Below are positions 17,379 through 24,940 of a DNA stretch of 64,000 bases, piece by piece. The stretch is from a virus. Each line of letters opens with the position of its first letter. The stretch's first letter is position 1. Both the position numbers and the translations under genes were made by a program. The notes beneath the pieces were generated by a model that did no database searches, had not been told where the DNA came from, and saw only the letters and a program-made list of their open reading frames with translations. Where the stretch lies: positions 23,385 to 87,384 of the IMG/VR virus record IMGVR_UViG_3300009104_000008; one strand, 5' to 3'.

Positions 17379-18031
17379 TGTAACTTCTCCTCCATCTTAC
17401 TTTTAACATCTAACCATACTTGAGGGTGATTTTGAGCCAATACTTCTTGAACAATTTGCATTTGGGCAACAATAACAGTATCTTGCCTTCGATGCACTAA
17501 TTTACCCTTAAATTCCATAACATATTTTAATGATTCCCTAACTTCTCTTGCTAACTTAGTCAAACTGTCAATATATTTAGGGTCAGTTCCACCTTCATTG
17601 AATAATTCGTCTAATTTTGTGTCTAAACGATTAATACTGTGTTCTAAAGTTGCAATTTCATCAACTTGTTTCTGTGCAATGATATTTGCCGCTGATTTTT
17701 GAACTAAAGGCTGTAAATGTCGGCTTAAATGCCTTAAAATCTGGTCTTCTGAGCATAATAACATTTCTGACACCATTTTCGTGTCTAATCTGCCCTCTTC
17801 TATCTCCTTTTCAAGGTCTATTCGTGCAGGGCTTATGCAAAAAGCGCATCTTGGGTTAGAAGAATTGTGATAATCACCCATATGATTTCTTTGATGCCTA
17901 GATGTAGTGCCACTAGGCCAATTATTGTCAATATCAATACTATCTGCATCTACTTGCATATTTTCAAGCATATCTTCTATGCCCTCTCTATCATCATGGT
18001 TGCATACTACGCATCTTTTTCGTGTTACCAT
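17375..18031 (-). CDS. Zinc-finger / HTH protein, candidate small terminase
   Basis: 218 residues. N-terminal CVVCNHDDREGIE and CAFCISPARIDLE are two CxxC elements, each followed by an I-[DE] helix. An HTH-like segment MLLCSEDQILRHLSRH follows, then a long coiled coil ending LTKLAREVRESLKYVMEFKGKL. DNA-binding N-terminus plus oligomerising helices resembles small terminase subunits that recognise the packaging site. It is far from terL, so the call is tentative. Confidence 0.55.
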   Translation of the reverse strand: MVTRKRCVVCNHDDREGIEDMLENMQVDADSIDIDNNWPSGTTSRHQRNHMGDYHNSSNPRCAFCISPARIDLEKEIEEGRLDTKMVSEMLLCSEDQILRHLSRHLQPLVQKSAANIIAQKQVDEIATLEHSINRLDTKLDELFNEGGTDPKYIDSLTKLAREVRESLKYVMEFKGKLVHRRQDTVIVAQMQIVQEVLAQNHPQVWLDVKSKMEEKLQ

Positions 18032-18059
18032 TTTATCACCTATCTCGCACCGTGTGTCG

Positions 18060-18341
18060 TCAATAACTTGAGTCTGGTGGGCCTTTCCTTTTCATTTCAT
18101 CAATACTATATTGTATTTCTTCTTTTACAGTATTTAGAAAAGACTCAGGAATATCTTCAAACTTAAATCCATGTCTAAATTCATACATGAATTTATCAGT
18201 TAAATCTTCAATAATATAGTCATATACTTCACCTTCATTTAGAGGCATATTACTTTTTTTCCACATTTCTTTCACAACTTCTCTATATTTATTCGCATCT
18301 TCTAATTCATCATACTTTCTTAATGTATTTTTCCAACTCAC
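18060..18341 (-). CDS. Tryptophan-tagged late protein, 93 aa
   Basis: A GTG start at 18341 gives (V/M)SWKNTLRKYDELED, placing the tag at the N-terminus. AAGGTGATTGC lies directly upstream and the start overlaps the previous stop as GTGA. A longer reading from 18368 would bury the tag. The body is acidic and helical. Function unknown. Confidence 0.7.
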   Translation of the reverse strand: MSWKNTLRKYDELEDANKYREVVKEMWKKSNMPLNEGEVYDYIIEDLTDKFMYEFRHGFKFEDIPESFLNTVKEEIQYSIDEMKRKGPPDSSY

Positions 18342-19462
18342 GCAATCACCTTCATTACAGTTCTCCAATCTCTAACATCTCTATTAGCACTTGTTAATTT
18401 CTCACCCTCGTCTTCTTTAGGTTGTTCTTCTTCTTTCTCTTTATTTTTCATATATGCAGATTCAGGGTGAGGTTTCCATCCTGCTAATTTAGCCATATGA
18501 TTGAGTTGTCTTCTTGAGATGTAAATATAAAAGTCCTCTACTTGGCCCGGAGTTCCTTTTGCAGCCAATAATGTTTTAACATTTTCACTTTCTTTATTAT
18601 TTCGGACATTATATGGTATCTTCATTAATCTAGTCCTTGCAGCCTTTGTTGAGAAATTGCCCATTTTAGTTGTATATCTTGGGTCTTTTACCATTCTATC
18701 CATAGCAGTCTTTACTTCGGACAATCCTTCATATGCGAATTTAGCAGCACCTGCACTTTCTATTGCTACAGGGTCACTTTGAATAATATGATGTTTTACA
18801 TTTAATAATCCTTTAACCGCTTCTGTAACAACTGCAGTTAATCCCTGAGTTGAAAAGGGTTCTTTAGTTCCATCTCCATATACTGCTTGCCACATTGGAG
18901 GCTCTGCTGTTCCCTTTTGTTGATTCCACCAAGTATCGTCTACAGCCTCTAATTCATTTTTATCCTTGTAAGTTTCTCTATATTCAACATAATCATCTGT
19001 GCGATAATGCCCGTAGATAGGTTTCTTTATTGGCTTTCCACCCCTAATACGAACAATTCCCTCAAATGCTATATTTCTTGGATTTAAGTCGCTTTGTTCT
19101 CCACCATAATTATTCAGTGTTTGAATAATGCCTTCTAATTGTTTCATCTCTGATGGCTTAAATTTGGGTTTCTTTGCTAAACTCGCTAAGAATTTTAATT
19201 CCTTCCCAATTCCGGGAGTTTCTTTAGGGCCAGAATTACCCATTATTCTTCCTGTTATTCCGTGTTCGGCTAACATTTCATATAAACTCCCCTTAAACTT
19301 ACTAATTCCCATATCAGTTGCTGAAATGCCTCTTGCAGTTGTTTCCCATTCTTTCCATAATTCTACAAATGATTCTCCTTTGTATTCAACGCGAGAAGTT
19401 CCTTTACCCATAGTAATTTTAGGTTGTCTTTTTGTTACACTTTTTGCATCTTTCTTTGCCAC
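18338..19462 (-). CDS. Unknown late protein, 374 aa, with C-terminal tag-like segment
   Basis: GTG start at 19462 preceded by GGGGAGGTGTATTT. Basic N-terminus, mixed alpha/beta middle, acidic Glu/Lys linker near residues 335-355, and an end RDWRTVMKVIA that resembles the late tag (compare MNDWKTTVKK). No known domain. Second large protein of the operon; possibly structural. Confidence 0.75.
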   Translation of the reverse strand: MAKKDAKSVTKRQPKITMGKGTSRVEYKGESFVELWKEWETTARGISATDMGISKFKGSLYEMLAEHGITGRIMGNSGPKETPGIGKELKFLASLAKKPKFKPSEMKQLEGIIQTLNNYGGEQSDLNPRNIAFEGIVRIRGGKPIKKPIYGHYRTDDYVEYRETYKDKNELEAVDDTWWNQQKGTAEPPMWQAVYGDGTKEPFSTQGLTAVVTEAVKGLLNVKHHIIQSDPVAIESAGAAKFAYEGLSEVKTAMDRMVKDPRYTTKMGNFSTKAARTRLMKIPYNVRNNKESENVKTLLAAKGTPGQVEDFYIYISRRQLNHMAKLAGWKPHPESAYMKNKEKEEEQPKEDEGEKLTSANRDVRDWRTVMKVIA

Positions 19463-19565
19463 AAATACACCTCCCCATTACTGATTGATTATTGAATAGA
19501 TTACTTGTTCCTGCGGAAGTTGTTGTTACTGCGCCAGTCATTTTTAATTGGTCAAACCAATTCAT
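19419..19565 (-). CDS. Tryptophan-tagged zinc microprotein, 48 aa
   Basis: Begins MNWFDQLKMTGAVTTT and ends with a Cys cluster CICGKERCKKC. The ATG has a very strong site (AAGGAGGAATAAGAA) and overlaps the upstream stop as ATGA. Its last 44 bases overlap the next gene in another frame. Too short for usual gene calling, but start geometry and tag support it. Confidence 0.6.
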   Translation of the reverse strand: MNWFDQLKMTGAVTTTSAGTSNLFNNQSVMGRCICGKERCKKCNKKTT

Positions 19566-19822
19566 TTCTTATTCCTCCTTTTAGCCCTACGAGCCTCTCG
19601 CTTCTTTCTATTTCTCATTTTCTTAGAAGGTGTTTTTGATGCTCCCATTTTTTTATCGTAATACTTTTGCTGATTAGCAGTAAACGGGCGTTTATGATGT
19701 TCACTACCAAACCCACAATCTTTACAATGGTGAGTATATCGCTCATGTTTTGGCGTTTCTTCAAAATTCTCCCCACGACATAAATCGCATTTTTTATTTT
19801 TTATTACAGTAAACCACTTCAT
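19562..19822 (-). CDS. Tryptophan-tagged zinc-ribbon protein with basic tail
   Basis: Begins MKWFTVIKNKKC. A four-Cys ribbon follows (CDLC, CKDC; residues 12-37). The C-terminal ~30 residues are almost all Arg/Lys (KKMRNRKKREARRAKRR), typical of nucleic-acid-condensing proteins. With the tag, a packaged DNA-binding protein is a reasonable inference. Confidence 0.75.
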   Translation of the reverse strand: MKWFTVIKNKKCDLCRGENFEETPKHERYTHHCKDCGFGSEHHKRPFTANQQKYYDKKMGASKTPSKKMRNRKKREARRAKRRNKK

Positions 19823-19873
19823 TGTCTAAATCTCCCCCAACACCATATTCCATATAGTAAATCCCAAATAAAT

Positions 19874-20137
19874 CTAATCATTATTATTCAATATATTCCT
19901 AGCCGTCTGACAGCAAAATCTAATTTTTTGAGTTGATTGTAATGTCCAAAAAGAATCTTTTTCTAATTTAAATTTATTTTCAATATGATTACATAATTCA
20001 TATCTACTCATTAATTCAAAATCATCATCTATTTTTAATCCTAAAATTGGACCTACTTCATGTTCTATTCTTTTATCCAGCCAAACATAAGTATTACCCA
20101 TAAACGAGATTAACTTTTTAATTAACCATTGTTTCAT
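19874..20137 (-). CDS. Unknown late protein, 87 aa
   Basis: Begins MKQWLIKKLISF, a loose match to the late tag. Includes two Cys (CNH, FCCQ) but no clear metal site. It overlaps the upstream gene by four bases. Function unknown. Confidence 0.65.
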   Translation of the reverse strand: MKQWLIKKLISFMGNTYVWLDKRIEHEVGPILGLKIDDDFELMSRYELCNHIENKFKLEKDSFWTLQSTQKIRFCCQTARNILNNND

Positions 20138-20535
20138 ATTAACCCTGCCTGTCTTTGAATATCTTTATTCTCAATCATTTTTTTGAATATTATTACTTGC
20201 ACATTATACATTGCAATCCTATTAATCATAGTTTCAGTGTTTGCTATTTGATAATATTCTTCTTTGTGTCTGCCCATATATTTATTGTCCGGTAATTCTA
20301 TTACTTGATACGCGTCTGGTAATTTAATGGGTTCTAAAGTGTCCGGTAGATTTTCATTATACTTTTCAACTAATTTAATTAAGTATTTTTTATGATTATC
20401 TAATTGGTCATGAATATGGGCTATTAATTTCTTTTCTGAACTTACTGTATATTGGTTCATCAATTTGCTGCGGGCTATTAATTCCCTAAATGGAAGTGCA
20501 TCAACATCTTCTTTAAAAACATTAAACCACTTCAT
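20134..20535 (-). CDS. Tryptophan-tagged helical late protein, 133 aa
   Basis: The start at 20535 (MKWFNVFKEDVD) follows GGGGGATTAAGT and puts the tag at the N-terminus; an upstream in-frame start is less likely. The rest is helical with an LPDTLEPIKLPDAYQ-like linker. No family recognised. Second gene of the late operon. Confidence 0.75.
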   Translation of the reverse strand: MKWFNVFKEDVDALPFRELIARSKLMNQYTVSSEKKLIAHIHDQLDNHKKYLIKLVEKYNENLPDTLEPIKLPDAYQVIELPDNKYMGRHKEEYYQIANTETMINRIAMYNVQVIIFKKMIENKDIQRQAGLI

Positions 20536-20577
20536 ACTTAATCCCCCATGTAAATGTAAATCCACCAATTTAAATAA

Positions 20578-20742
20578 TCATTCGCCACTATTCCAATACC
20601 ATTCATAAAGCGCATCAATAATTTCTTTAGTTTCATTTCTATAATCACGCCAAATCTTCTTCTTTTTCTTTAATAATTTATATCCTTCTATTTGCGCTTT
20701 CCAATACTCATCCATTTGACTAGTCATTCTTCCCAATTCCAT
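20578..20742 (-). CDS. Small first ORF of the late operon, 54 aa
   Basis: MELGRMTSQMDEYWKAQ..., with a basic helix (KLLKKKKKIW) and aromatic-rich C-terminus (ALYEWYWNSGE). No good ribosome site, as expected for a first gene on a leaderless or short-leader archaeal transcript. Unknown function. Confidence 0.45.
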   Translation of the reverse strand: MELGRMTSQMDEYWKAQIEGYKLLKKKKKIWRDYRNETKEIIDALYEWYWNSGE

Positions 20743-20970
20743 TAATTATCCAAATTATCGGTTTGGGTAACATTAATAGAAATGTCCGACTTATCATAAA
20801 ATACCCCATATAATTTTTACTATTGAATTTAAAGAAAAAGTCTCAAAAAATGGGCTGTAATTTATTTGGCACTTGCGAAATTTTTATTTTTAGTTTAATT
20901 GCATTACCAGAATAAAAATAGTCTTTCAGTTTTATATACATAATAACATCATAATAGAATCATATTAGGC

Positions 20971-20990
20971 GAAAAAAACAAGTTTTTTTC
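20971..20990. terminator. A/T hairpin, possible bidirectional terminator
   Basis: GAAAAAAAC, a two-base loop, then GTTTTTTTC: a perfect 9-base inverted repeat with T-runs on both strands. Oligo-T tracts terminate archaeal transcription. It lies in the intergenic control region. Confidence 0.4.
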
Positions 20991-21243
20991 TTTGGCTTAT
21001 TTATATTTAATTAGAATATTTATGTAGTCTATATGAGCCAATAATACATATCTACAGCCGTCTAATCTTGGGATATATTAGAGGAACATAAAGGTAATCT
21101 TCAAGAGGATTAAATTTTATGCCCACAACACATAAAAAGAAATTAATTTAATTGTTTTAATAAATCAAATAAAAAAAATTTGTTCCCCTGCTACGCACCC
21201 ATTCCCCAGTTACTCCCATATGATAGGATAATTGTATTATCAC

Positions 21244-21253
21244 ACCATATGGT
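21244..21253. promoter_or_regulatory. ACCATATGGT palindrome, site 1
   Basis: Perfect 10-base palindrome. The same decamer recurs at 23867 and 24574, with near copies at 24837 (ATCATATGGT) and 25536 (ACCATATGAT) and a looser CATATG at 21217-21222. All lie between genes. Likely binding sites for a dimeric regulator or initiator. Confidence 0.45.
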
Positions 21254-21411
21254 TGGTGCTTTGCTACCACCCCATTTTAATTAAATGAAAATTCGTGAGC
21301 AGGGGCGATAAGCATACTAAAAGCCTACTAAAGGCCTATTTCGCGCTTGTTTCACTTATCGTCTTACTCAGTCATTTCCGTATGGTGGCAGCCATGCTTC
21401 ATATTGGAATC

Positions 21412-21636
21412 TTATTCTTCTTCTTGTATAGGATGCCCATTTTCATCAACTATTTCTATGGTATCTATCTCAACAACATCACCATACTCACTATCTAACA
21501 CATCTATCCATTCAATATCCATTTCATGTAAATCGTCAATAGTTAATGTAAGAGGGTCTTTATCAGTCTTTAAAACTACAAACCGCTTATTCCATATTAT
21601 TTGCTTTTCCCAGAAAGTTAAATGATATTCTTTCAT
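21412..21636 (-). CDS. Unknown small protein, 74 aa
   Basis: Acidic, beta-rich protein beginning MKEYHLTFWEKQ. Last gene of a minus-strand run whose members overlap by ATGA; its ATG overlaps the upstream stop. No family recognised. Confidence 0.65.
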   Translation of the reverse strand: MKEYHLTFWEKQIIWNKRFVVLKTDKDPLTLTIDDLHEMDIEWIDVLDSEYGDVVEIDTIEIVDENGHPIQEEE

Positions 21637-21773
21637 TCTTCTTCATCTCCAAATATAAATCTATATAATTCATCTACAAATGTGTCATCAAACATATGAA
21701 TTGCAATATGTTGTTGTATTCTATATATTTTCCACTCAGATTCTTCCCATTCTTCATAATTTTCGTCTTTCAT
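21633..21773 (-). CDS. Unknown small protein, 46 aa
   Basis: MKDENYEEWEESEWKIYRI..., acidic, with an amphipathic aromatic helix. ATGA overlaps with both neighbours strongly support it as a translated member of the run. Confidence 0.6.
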   Translation of the reverse strand: MKDENYEEWEESEWKIYRIQQHIAIHMFDDTFVDELYRFIFGDEEE

Positions 21774-22036
21774 TCTTCTTCCTCTTGTAGCATCTCTATC
21801 AATTGGTCGCGTGTAAATTGGGCATTACAAGTTTGACAATAATAACCTGTGATTTCGCCATCAATAGCATCAACAGTTCCAAACTCCCATTCATATTCAA
21901 TATTCCCATCAACTAAATATGAATATGGAAATATCTCTGTATTACAGTATTGAGTTTCTAAAGCCACTATGCGACATATATCACCATCATTCTTATTTTC
22001 TCCACATTCAAACTCTAATGGTTTAACTTTACTCAT
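21770..22036 (-). CDS. Small zinc-binding protein, 88 aa
   Basis: Contains Cys at residue 11 and a CQTC element near residue 67, with an acidic C-terminus (EMLQEEEE). Likely a small metal-stabilised protein. Coupled to neighbours by short overlaps. No known family. Confidence 0.65.
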   Translation of the reverse strand: MSKVKPLEFECGENKNDGDICRIVALETQYCNTEIFPYSYLVDGNIEYEWEFGTVDAIDGEITGYYCQTCNAQFTRDQLIEMLQEEEE

Positions 22037-22220
22037 TATTTCCTCTCCTTTTTATTTGAATAGTTTCTATAAATTTACTTCTATTGTAATTAGGATTAGA
22101 CCCTACTAATAGTTTAGATAAGTTATACACTTGATGATTAGTTAATTCCAAATCAACACACATATCAACTAACCATTCATAATGCCTTCTTGTAAATAAA
22201 TTACTCTTGTATTCTCTCAT
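22029..22220 (-). CDS. Small helical basic protein, 63 aa
   Basis: MREYKSNLFTRRHYEWLVDM...: three predicted helices with an SNPNYNRSKF turn, the size and feel of a small DNA-binding or antirepressor protein, though no family is recognised. ATGA overlap with the upstream gene. Confidence 0.6.
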   Translation of the reverse strand: MREYKSNLFTRRHYEWLVDMCVDLELTNHQVYNLSKLLVGSNPNYNRSKFIETIQIKRRGNNE

Positions 22221-22381
22221 TCTATCACATCATATCCATTTAACTTTAAACAACCTTCACAACATTCAGTTGTATCGGGATGGCAATTATGACCTTCTAT
22301 TGTTTTAAACATCTTTTTATCCTCCAATCTGCATTGTTTTAAATGCTCTCTCCACGCTATTATTTCCAAATGAATGCTCAT
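22217..22381 (-). CDS. Small Cys/His protein, 54 aa
   Basis: Start at 22381 (MSIHLEIIAWRE) is set by GGTGATTATGAA upstream and an ATGA overlap with the 27-residue ORF before it. The C-terminal half HNCHPDTTECCEGCLKL is a likely zinc site. Confidence 0.55.
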   Translation of the reverse strand: MSIHLEIIAWREHLKQCRLEDKKMFKTIEGHNCHPDTTECCEGCLKLNGYDVIE

Positions 22382-22461
22382 TTCATAATCACCCATCTGC
22401 AACAATCTTCGGTTTTAATTCGTAATTCTGTTATTTTCATTCCACAGTTTTCACACTTCAT
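22378..22461 (-). CDS. Zinc microprotein, 27 aa
   Basis: MKCENCGMKITELRIKTEDC... has a CxxC and a CC pair. GAGGTGAATAAT precedes the ATG, and the end overlaps the next ATG. One of many single zinc-knuckle microproteins in this genome. Confidence 0.5.
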   Translation of the reverse strand: MKCENCGMKITELRIKTEDCCRWVIMK

Positions 22462-22462
22462 A

Positions 22463-22579
22463 TTATTCACCTCTTAATTCCACATGATGTGGGTTCTCAT
22501 AATATTGTTTAATTAAATATTTCCAATAACAATTAATGCACATATCTTTATGATAAATTTCTTTATCACACTTGCACAT
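22463..22579 (-). CDS. Zinc microprotein, 38 aa
   Basis: Begins MCKCDKEIYHKDMCINCYW: four Cys in a knuckle. The start at 22579 gives a 14-base overlap with the upstream gene. A longer reading to 22663 would add a hydrophobic stretch but overlap the neighbour by ~98 bases, so it is less likely. Confidence 0.5.
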   Translation of the reverse strand: MCKCDKEIYHKDMCINCYWKYLIKQYYENPHHVELRGE

Positions 22580-22895
22580 CAAATACACGCCCCAAATAAC
22601 CATCACTAAAACAATTATCACATATGGGGGTATCATATTCTGGCCATGCAGGATTAGCCCCATTCCAATTATCTACATAAATCAATTTATTACATTGACC
22701 GCATCTAAATCTAACTCTATCATTCATAATAGTTAGACATTGAGTAATATAAAACTTAGCAGGGGCATAATCTCTAACATCAATTAAAGCATAACCCCGT
22801 TCTGAATTATCGGGAACTTTCAAAAGATACATTCCTATCTTATAACTTCCCACACCATCTTTATCTAATAAATTAAACATACCATATTTAGCCAT
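22566..22895 (-). CDS. Zinc-ribbon protein, 109 aa
   Basis: ATG at 22895 overlaps the upstream stop (TGATG). Beta-rich N-terminus, then a ribbon with CGQC near residue 66 and CDNC near residue 91. Resembles small viral zinc-ribbon proteins; role unknown. Confidence 0.65.
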   Translation of the reverse strand: MAKYGMFNLLDKDGVGSYKIGMYLLKVPDNSERGYALIDVRDYAPAKFYITQCLTIMNDRVRFRCGQCNKLIYVDNWNGANPAWPEYDTPICDNCFSDGYLGRVFDVQV

Positions 22896-23098
22896 CAAAG
22901 CATCTCCGGCAAATTAAGTTGTTTTATGATTGGTTCAATATCACGCATTACAATAAGAGTTGCATCATTTAACTCATCGGTGCAATCTGCTCTTATTTTA
23001 ACGCTCTTAACAATCCAAACATGATAAGAACCAGATTTTGATTGCCCGAATTCAACTGTATATCTAAAATTATCTTCTTTAACTTCTATATTGTTCAT
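22895..23098 (-). CDS. Unknown small protein, 67 aa
   Basis: MNNIEVKEDNFRYTVEFGQ...: beta strands followed by a C-terminal helix. Linked to both neighbours by ATGA/TGATG overlaps. Not recognised. Confidence 0.65.
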   Translation of the reverse strand: MNNIEVKEDNFRYTVEFGQSKSGSYHVWIVKSVKIRADCTDELNDATLIVMRDIEPIIKQLNLPEML

Positions 23099-23817
23099 TC
23101 CATTACCTCCGTTATTCTATGTAATGTAGCATCTGCAATATCTTGAGAACAAGCCTGAGATGTATGATTCATACACTCAAACCTACAATCTAATACAGGC
23201 TCATTAACTATAATATCATATTTTAACAATGAATCAACAAGAACCTGTTGAATATGTGCTATCTCAGAAATAAAATAATCATTCATTCTGCTTTCTATTT
23301 CTTTAGGTGCTCTTTTCTCATCAGTAGTCCATTCAACCTTATAATTAATAGTTAATTCGTTGCGCCAACTATAGGTGGTTAAATATACATTAAGAACCAT
23401 ATCTTCCCCTACAATAGTATAATGTGTAAGTTCATCACTATCTGTAAGATATAATGAAGCCAAAGAAGGAATTTCATTTTCAACTATCTTTGTCTTTTCT
23501 TCAACTCTTTCAACCACTTCATGAATAAAACCGTTGTTAGTTAATTGCTCAGATATATTTCCTGCCTCATATTCATAAGATGTTGAAAACATTTCATCTC
23601 CCTCTTCATTAGTGGATAAAGAGTCTTTTATGAAAAAAACATAATGCGACTTTAATTGCTGTTCTGTAGTAGGCACATAATAATCCTCTTTCTCACAATT
23701 CTTAAATTCACCCAAAAAGAAATCTTGTTTTTGCATTTCAATAAAGAAATCTCTTATTTTCTCTTCTTCTTTTATTGGGAATTCAATGCTTATGCTTCTT
23801 TCATATCTCAAACTCAT
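23095..23817 (-). CDS. Unknown protein, 240 aa, first gene of the minus-strand small-gene run
   Basis: Two similar alpha/beta halves are possible but not proven. The C-terminal part has three Cys (LDCRFECMNHTSQAC). No known motif. The leader reads GTGTAGTAT just before the ATG, like the leaders of the ligase and protease genes. An ACCATATGGT palindrome lies 50 bases upstream, so this run is probably controlled through that site. Confidence 0.7.
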   Translation of the reverse strand: MSLRYERSISIEFPIKEEEKIRDFFIEMQKQDFFLGEFKNCEKEDYYVPTTEQQLKSHYVFFIKDSLSTNEEGDEMFSTSYEYEAGNISEQLTNNGFIHEVVERVEEKTKIVENEIPSLASLYLTDSDELTHYTIVGEDMVLNVYLTTYSWRNELTINYKVEWTTDEKRAPKEIESRMNDYFISEIAHIQQVLVDSLLKYDIIVNEPVLDCRFECMNHTSQACSQDIADATLHRITEVME

Positions 23818-23866
23818 ATACTACACCAACAACGATAGGGGTTATCAAGGGTAATAGCAAAGCATT

Positions 23867-23876
23867 ACCATATGGT
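23867..23876. promoter_or_regulatory. ACCATATGGT palindrome, site 2
   Basis: Perfect copy of site 1, between the 3' end of the gene at 23957-24484 and the start at 23817. A neighbouring ATAGGGGTTAT (23834-23844) also recurs beside site 3 (24542-24552), so the two control regions share more than the palindrome. Confidence 0.45.
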
Positions 23877-23913
23877 TGGATAATGGAACTTTGTGAATGC
23901 TTAAACCCCAATA

Positions 23914-23929
23914 TGGCCCAGAAGGGCCA
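23914..23929. terminator. GC hairpin downstream of the 23957-24484 gene
   Basis: TGGCCC, AGAA loop, GGGCCA: perfect six-base stem with a tetraloop, in the 3' region of the minus-strand gene. Could be an RNA 3'-end structure; no long T-run follows. Confidence 0.35.
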
Positions 23930-23937
23930 ATTGAGGC

Positions 23938-23949
23938 GTAGGCGGGGAA
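23938..23949. repeat. Inverted repeat A, left copy
   Basis: GTAGGCGGGGAA, the exact reverse complement of 24515-24526. The pair brackets one complete gene, 8 bases after its stop and 31 bases before its start. Confidence 0.75.
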
Positions 23950-23956
23950 ATCACGC

Positions 23957-24484
23957 TTATTCGGAATCCTCCGAATCTGCCGATGGTTGGGTTAGAACAA
24001 CGGGTAATTCTCCATCCCACCAATACTCGGCTTCTGTGTCGTTTGCGGCCATAGATGAATAGGCCTTCTTGAGTCTTGCATTTACAGGCTTTGAAACTGC
24101 TTCGCCATATTCGGAAGCATCCTCATAAAGACCGCCACCACTGCGCCCATGTCGGGTCATCAGTGAAGCGACTATCTCATTATCGCTGTATGTTGCGACC
24201 ATTACCGCATTTAGGTCTTGAGTCGCACTGTCTGCATTTGCTACAACTTGTGCTGGTAGGCTTGAAGTCTTGCCCTTTCGGAAGGGTGCGCCCTCAATAC
24301 CAGCGAAACAAGCCCTAATAGCGTCATACATTGACTGTGCTGATTCATCGCTTGTGCGACCAATAGTCAGCAGTTGGCTCAATACCGCCAACTTAGGGTA
24401 TTCTGTCGAGTAGTCTGGATTAACATTCATCCAAGCCTCGATTTCTTCTGCTTTGTTATCAAATTTCACTCTAATATCTGTCAT
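23957..24484 (-). CDS. IR-bracketed paralog A, 175 aa, unknown
   Basis: Paralog of the divergent gene at 24941-25444: both have an HGRS motif followed by a YxDxxxYGxxxSK segment (MTRHGRSGGGLYED / TPHGRSSKQSYSD) and an acidic Asp/Glu/Ser tail. An AFKxGK-like basic motif (FRKGKTSSLPAQ) aligns with WRKGGGGVLPAT. Higher GC than surrounding genes and visibly different codon use suggest recent acquisition. It is flanked by a perfect 12-base inverted repeat. Good ribosome site (AAGGAGAGAAGAA). No known family. Confidence 0.75.
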   Translation of the reverse strand: MTDIRVKFDNKAEEIEAWMNVNPDYSTEYPKLAVLSQLLTIGRTSDESAQSMYDAIRACFAGIEGAPFRKGKTSSLPAQVVANADSATQDLNAVMVATYSDNEIVASLMTRHGRSGGGLYEDASEYGEAVSKPVNARLKKAYSSMAANDTEAEYWWDGELPVVLTQPSADSEDSE

Positions 24485-24514
24485 ATTTCTTCTCTCCTTA
24501 TCTCCCGTAGGTTA

Positions 24515-24526
24515 TTCCCCGCCTAC
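24515..24526. repeat. Inverted repeat A, right copy
   Basis: TTCCCCGCCTAC, reverse complement of 23938-23949. In a transcript it would let the 5' leader pair with the 3' end; in DNA it looks like a terminal repeat of a one-gene cassette. Confidence 0.75.
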
Positions 24527-24573
24527 ATCTAATGGCCGAGTATAGGGGTTATAGGGTGTTACTCAAAGTTCAC

Positions 24574-24583
24574 ACCATATGGT
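24574..24583. promoter_or_regulatory. ACCATATGGT palindrome, site 3
   Basis: Third perfect copy, 90 bases upstream of paralog A, in the divergent gap between the two paralogs. Confidence 0.45.
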
Positions 24584-24655
24584 AGTAATTGGTTTAATTA
24601 GATTAATTTAATTATTATGTCTAACTTTTGCAGTCGGGCAGGAAGCAGATAAGGT

Positions 24656-24700
24656 ATGACAACAGGAGATTACAATGTTGCTATTGGTTATGATGCTGGA
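24656..24700 (+). pseudogene. Fragment of a tail-fibre repeat
   Basis: Translates as MTTGDYNVAIGYDAG, matching the fibre repeat TTGDYNIAIGYEAL encoded near 62.66 kb on the minus strand, with synonymous DNA differences. The reading frame continues into unrelated sequence. It is an isolated fibre fragment about 36 kb from the fibre gene. Confidence 0.55.
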
Positions 24701-24843
24701 ATTGCATATATTTGCAGTGTAGAAATTGCACTAAGAATAATAACTTGGATTTTCAATATGTTAGCGTCATCCGTCAATGAAAAACGCTACTTTCTTTTGA
24801 ATACCACTTTTCCACTTTTCCAATGTTTCCAACCCTATCATAT

Positions 24844-24864
24844 GGTTCGACTTTGTTCCGAACC
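24844..24864. promoter_or_regulatory. Hairpin in the leader of paralog B
   Basis: GGTTCG, nine-base loop, CGAACC. It overlaps a near copy of the CATATG palindrome (24837-24846) and lies about 80 bases before the paralog B start. Possible operator or leader structure. Confidence 0.35.
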
Positions 24865-24893
24865 CTTCATATAGGCTTACTCGATGGGATATA

Positions 24894-24907
24894 TTGCCCC
24901 TACAAGG
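24894..24907. repeat. Inverted repeat B, left copy
   Basis: TTGCCCCTACAAGG, the perfect reverse complement of 25454-25467. Similarity continues imperfectly inward (CGACAG versus TCAACAG). Confidence 0.8.
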
Positions 24908-24940
24908 CGACAGATAACTCAGTTATCAGAGGTAATTATT

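Larger units (their letters stand above)
20743..21411. promoter_or_regulatory. Non-coding control region between late and small-gene operons
   Basis: No convincing gene over about 670 bases. It holds an archaeal TATA-like TTTATATA at 20931-20938, long A/T runs, two CATATG palindromes, and an inverted repeat CGATAAG (21306-21312) / CTTATCG (21355-21361) that could fold in RNA. The late operon promoter is presumably near 20790-20820 (TATGATAAG and TTATATGGGG on the minus strand). All promoter calls are by eye. Confidence 0.4.

Noticed and set aside
21295-21498. Plus-strand ORF in the control region (67 codons)
   Set aside because: Hydrophobic frame antisense to the 21412-21636 gene; no ribosome site and no coupling to neighbours.
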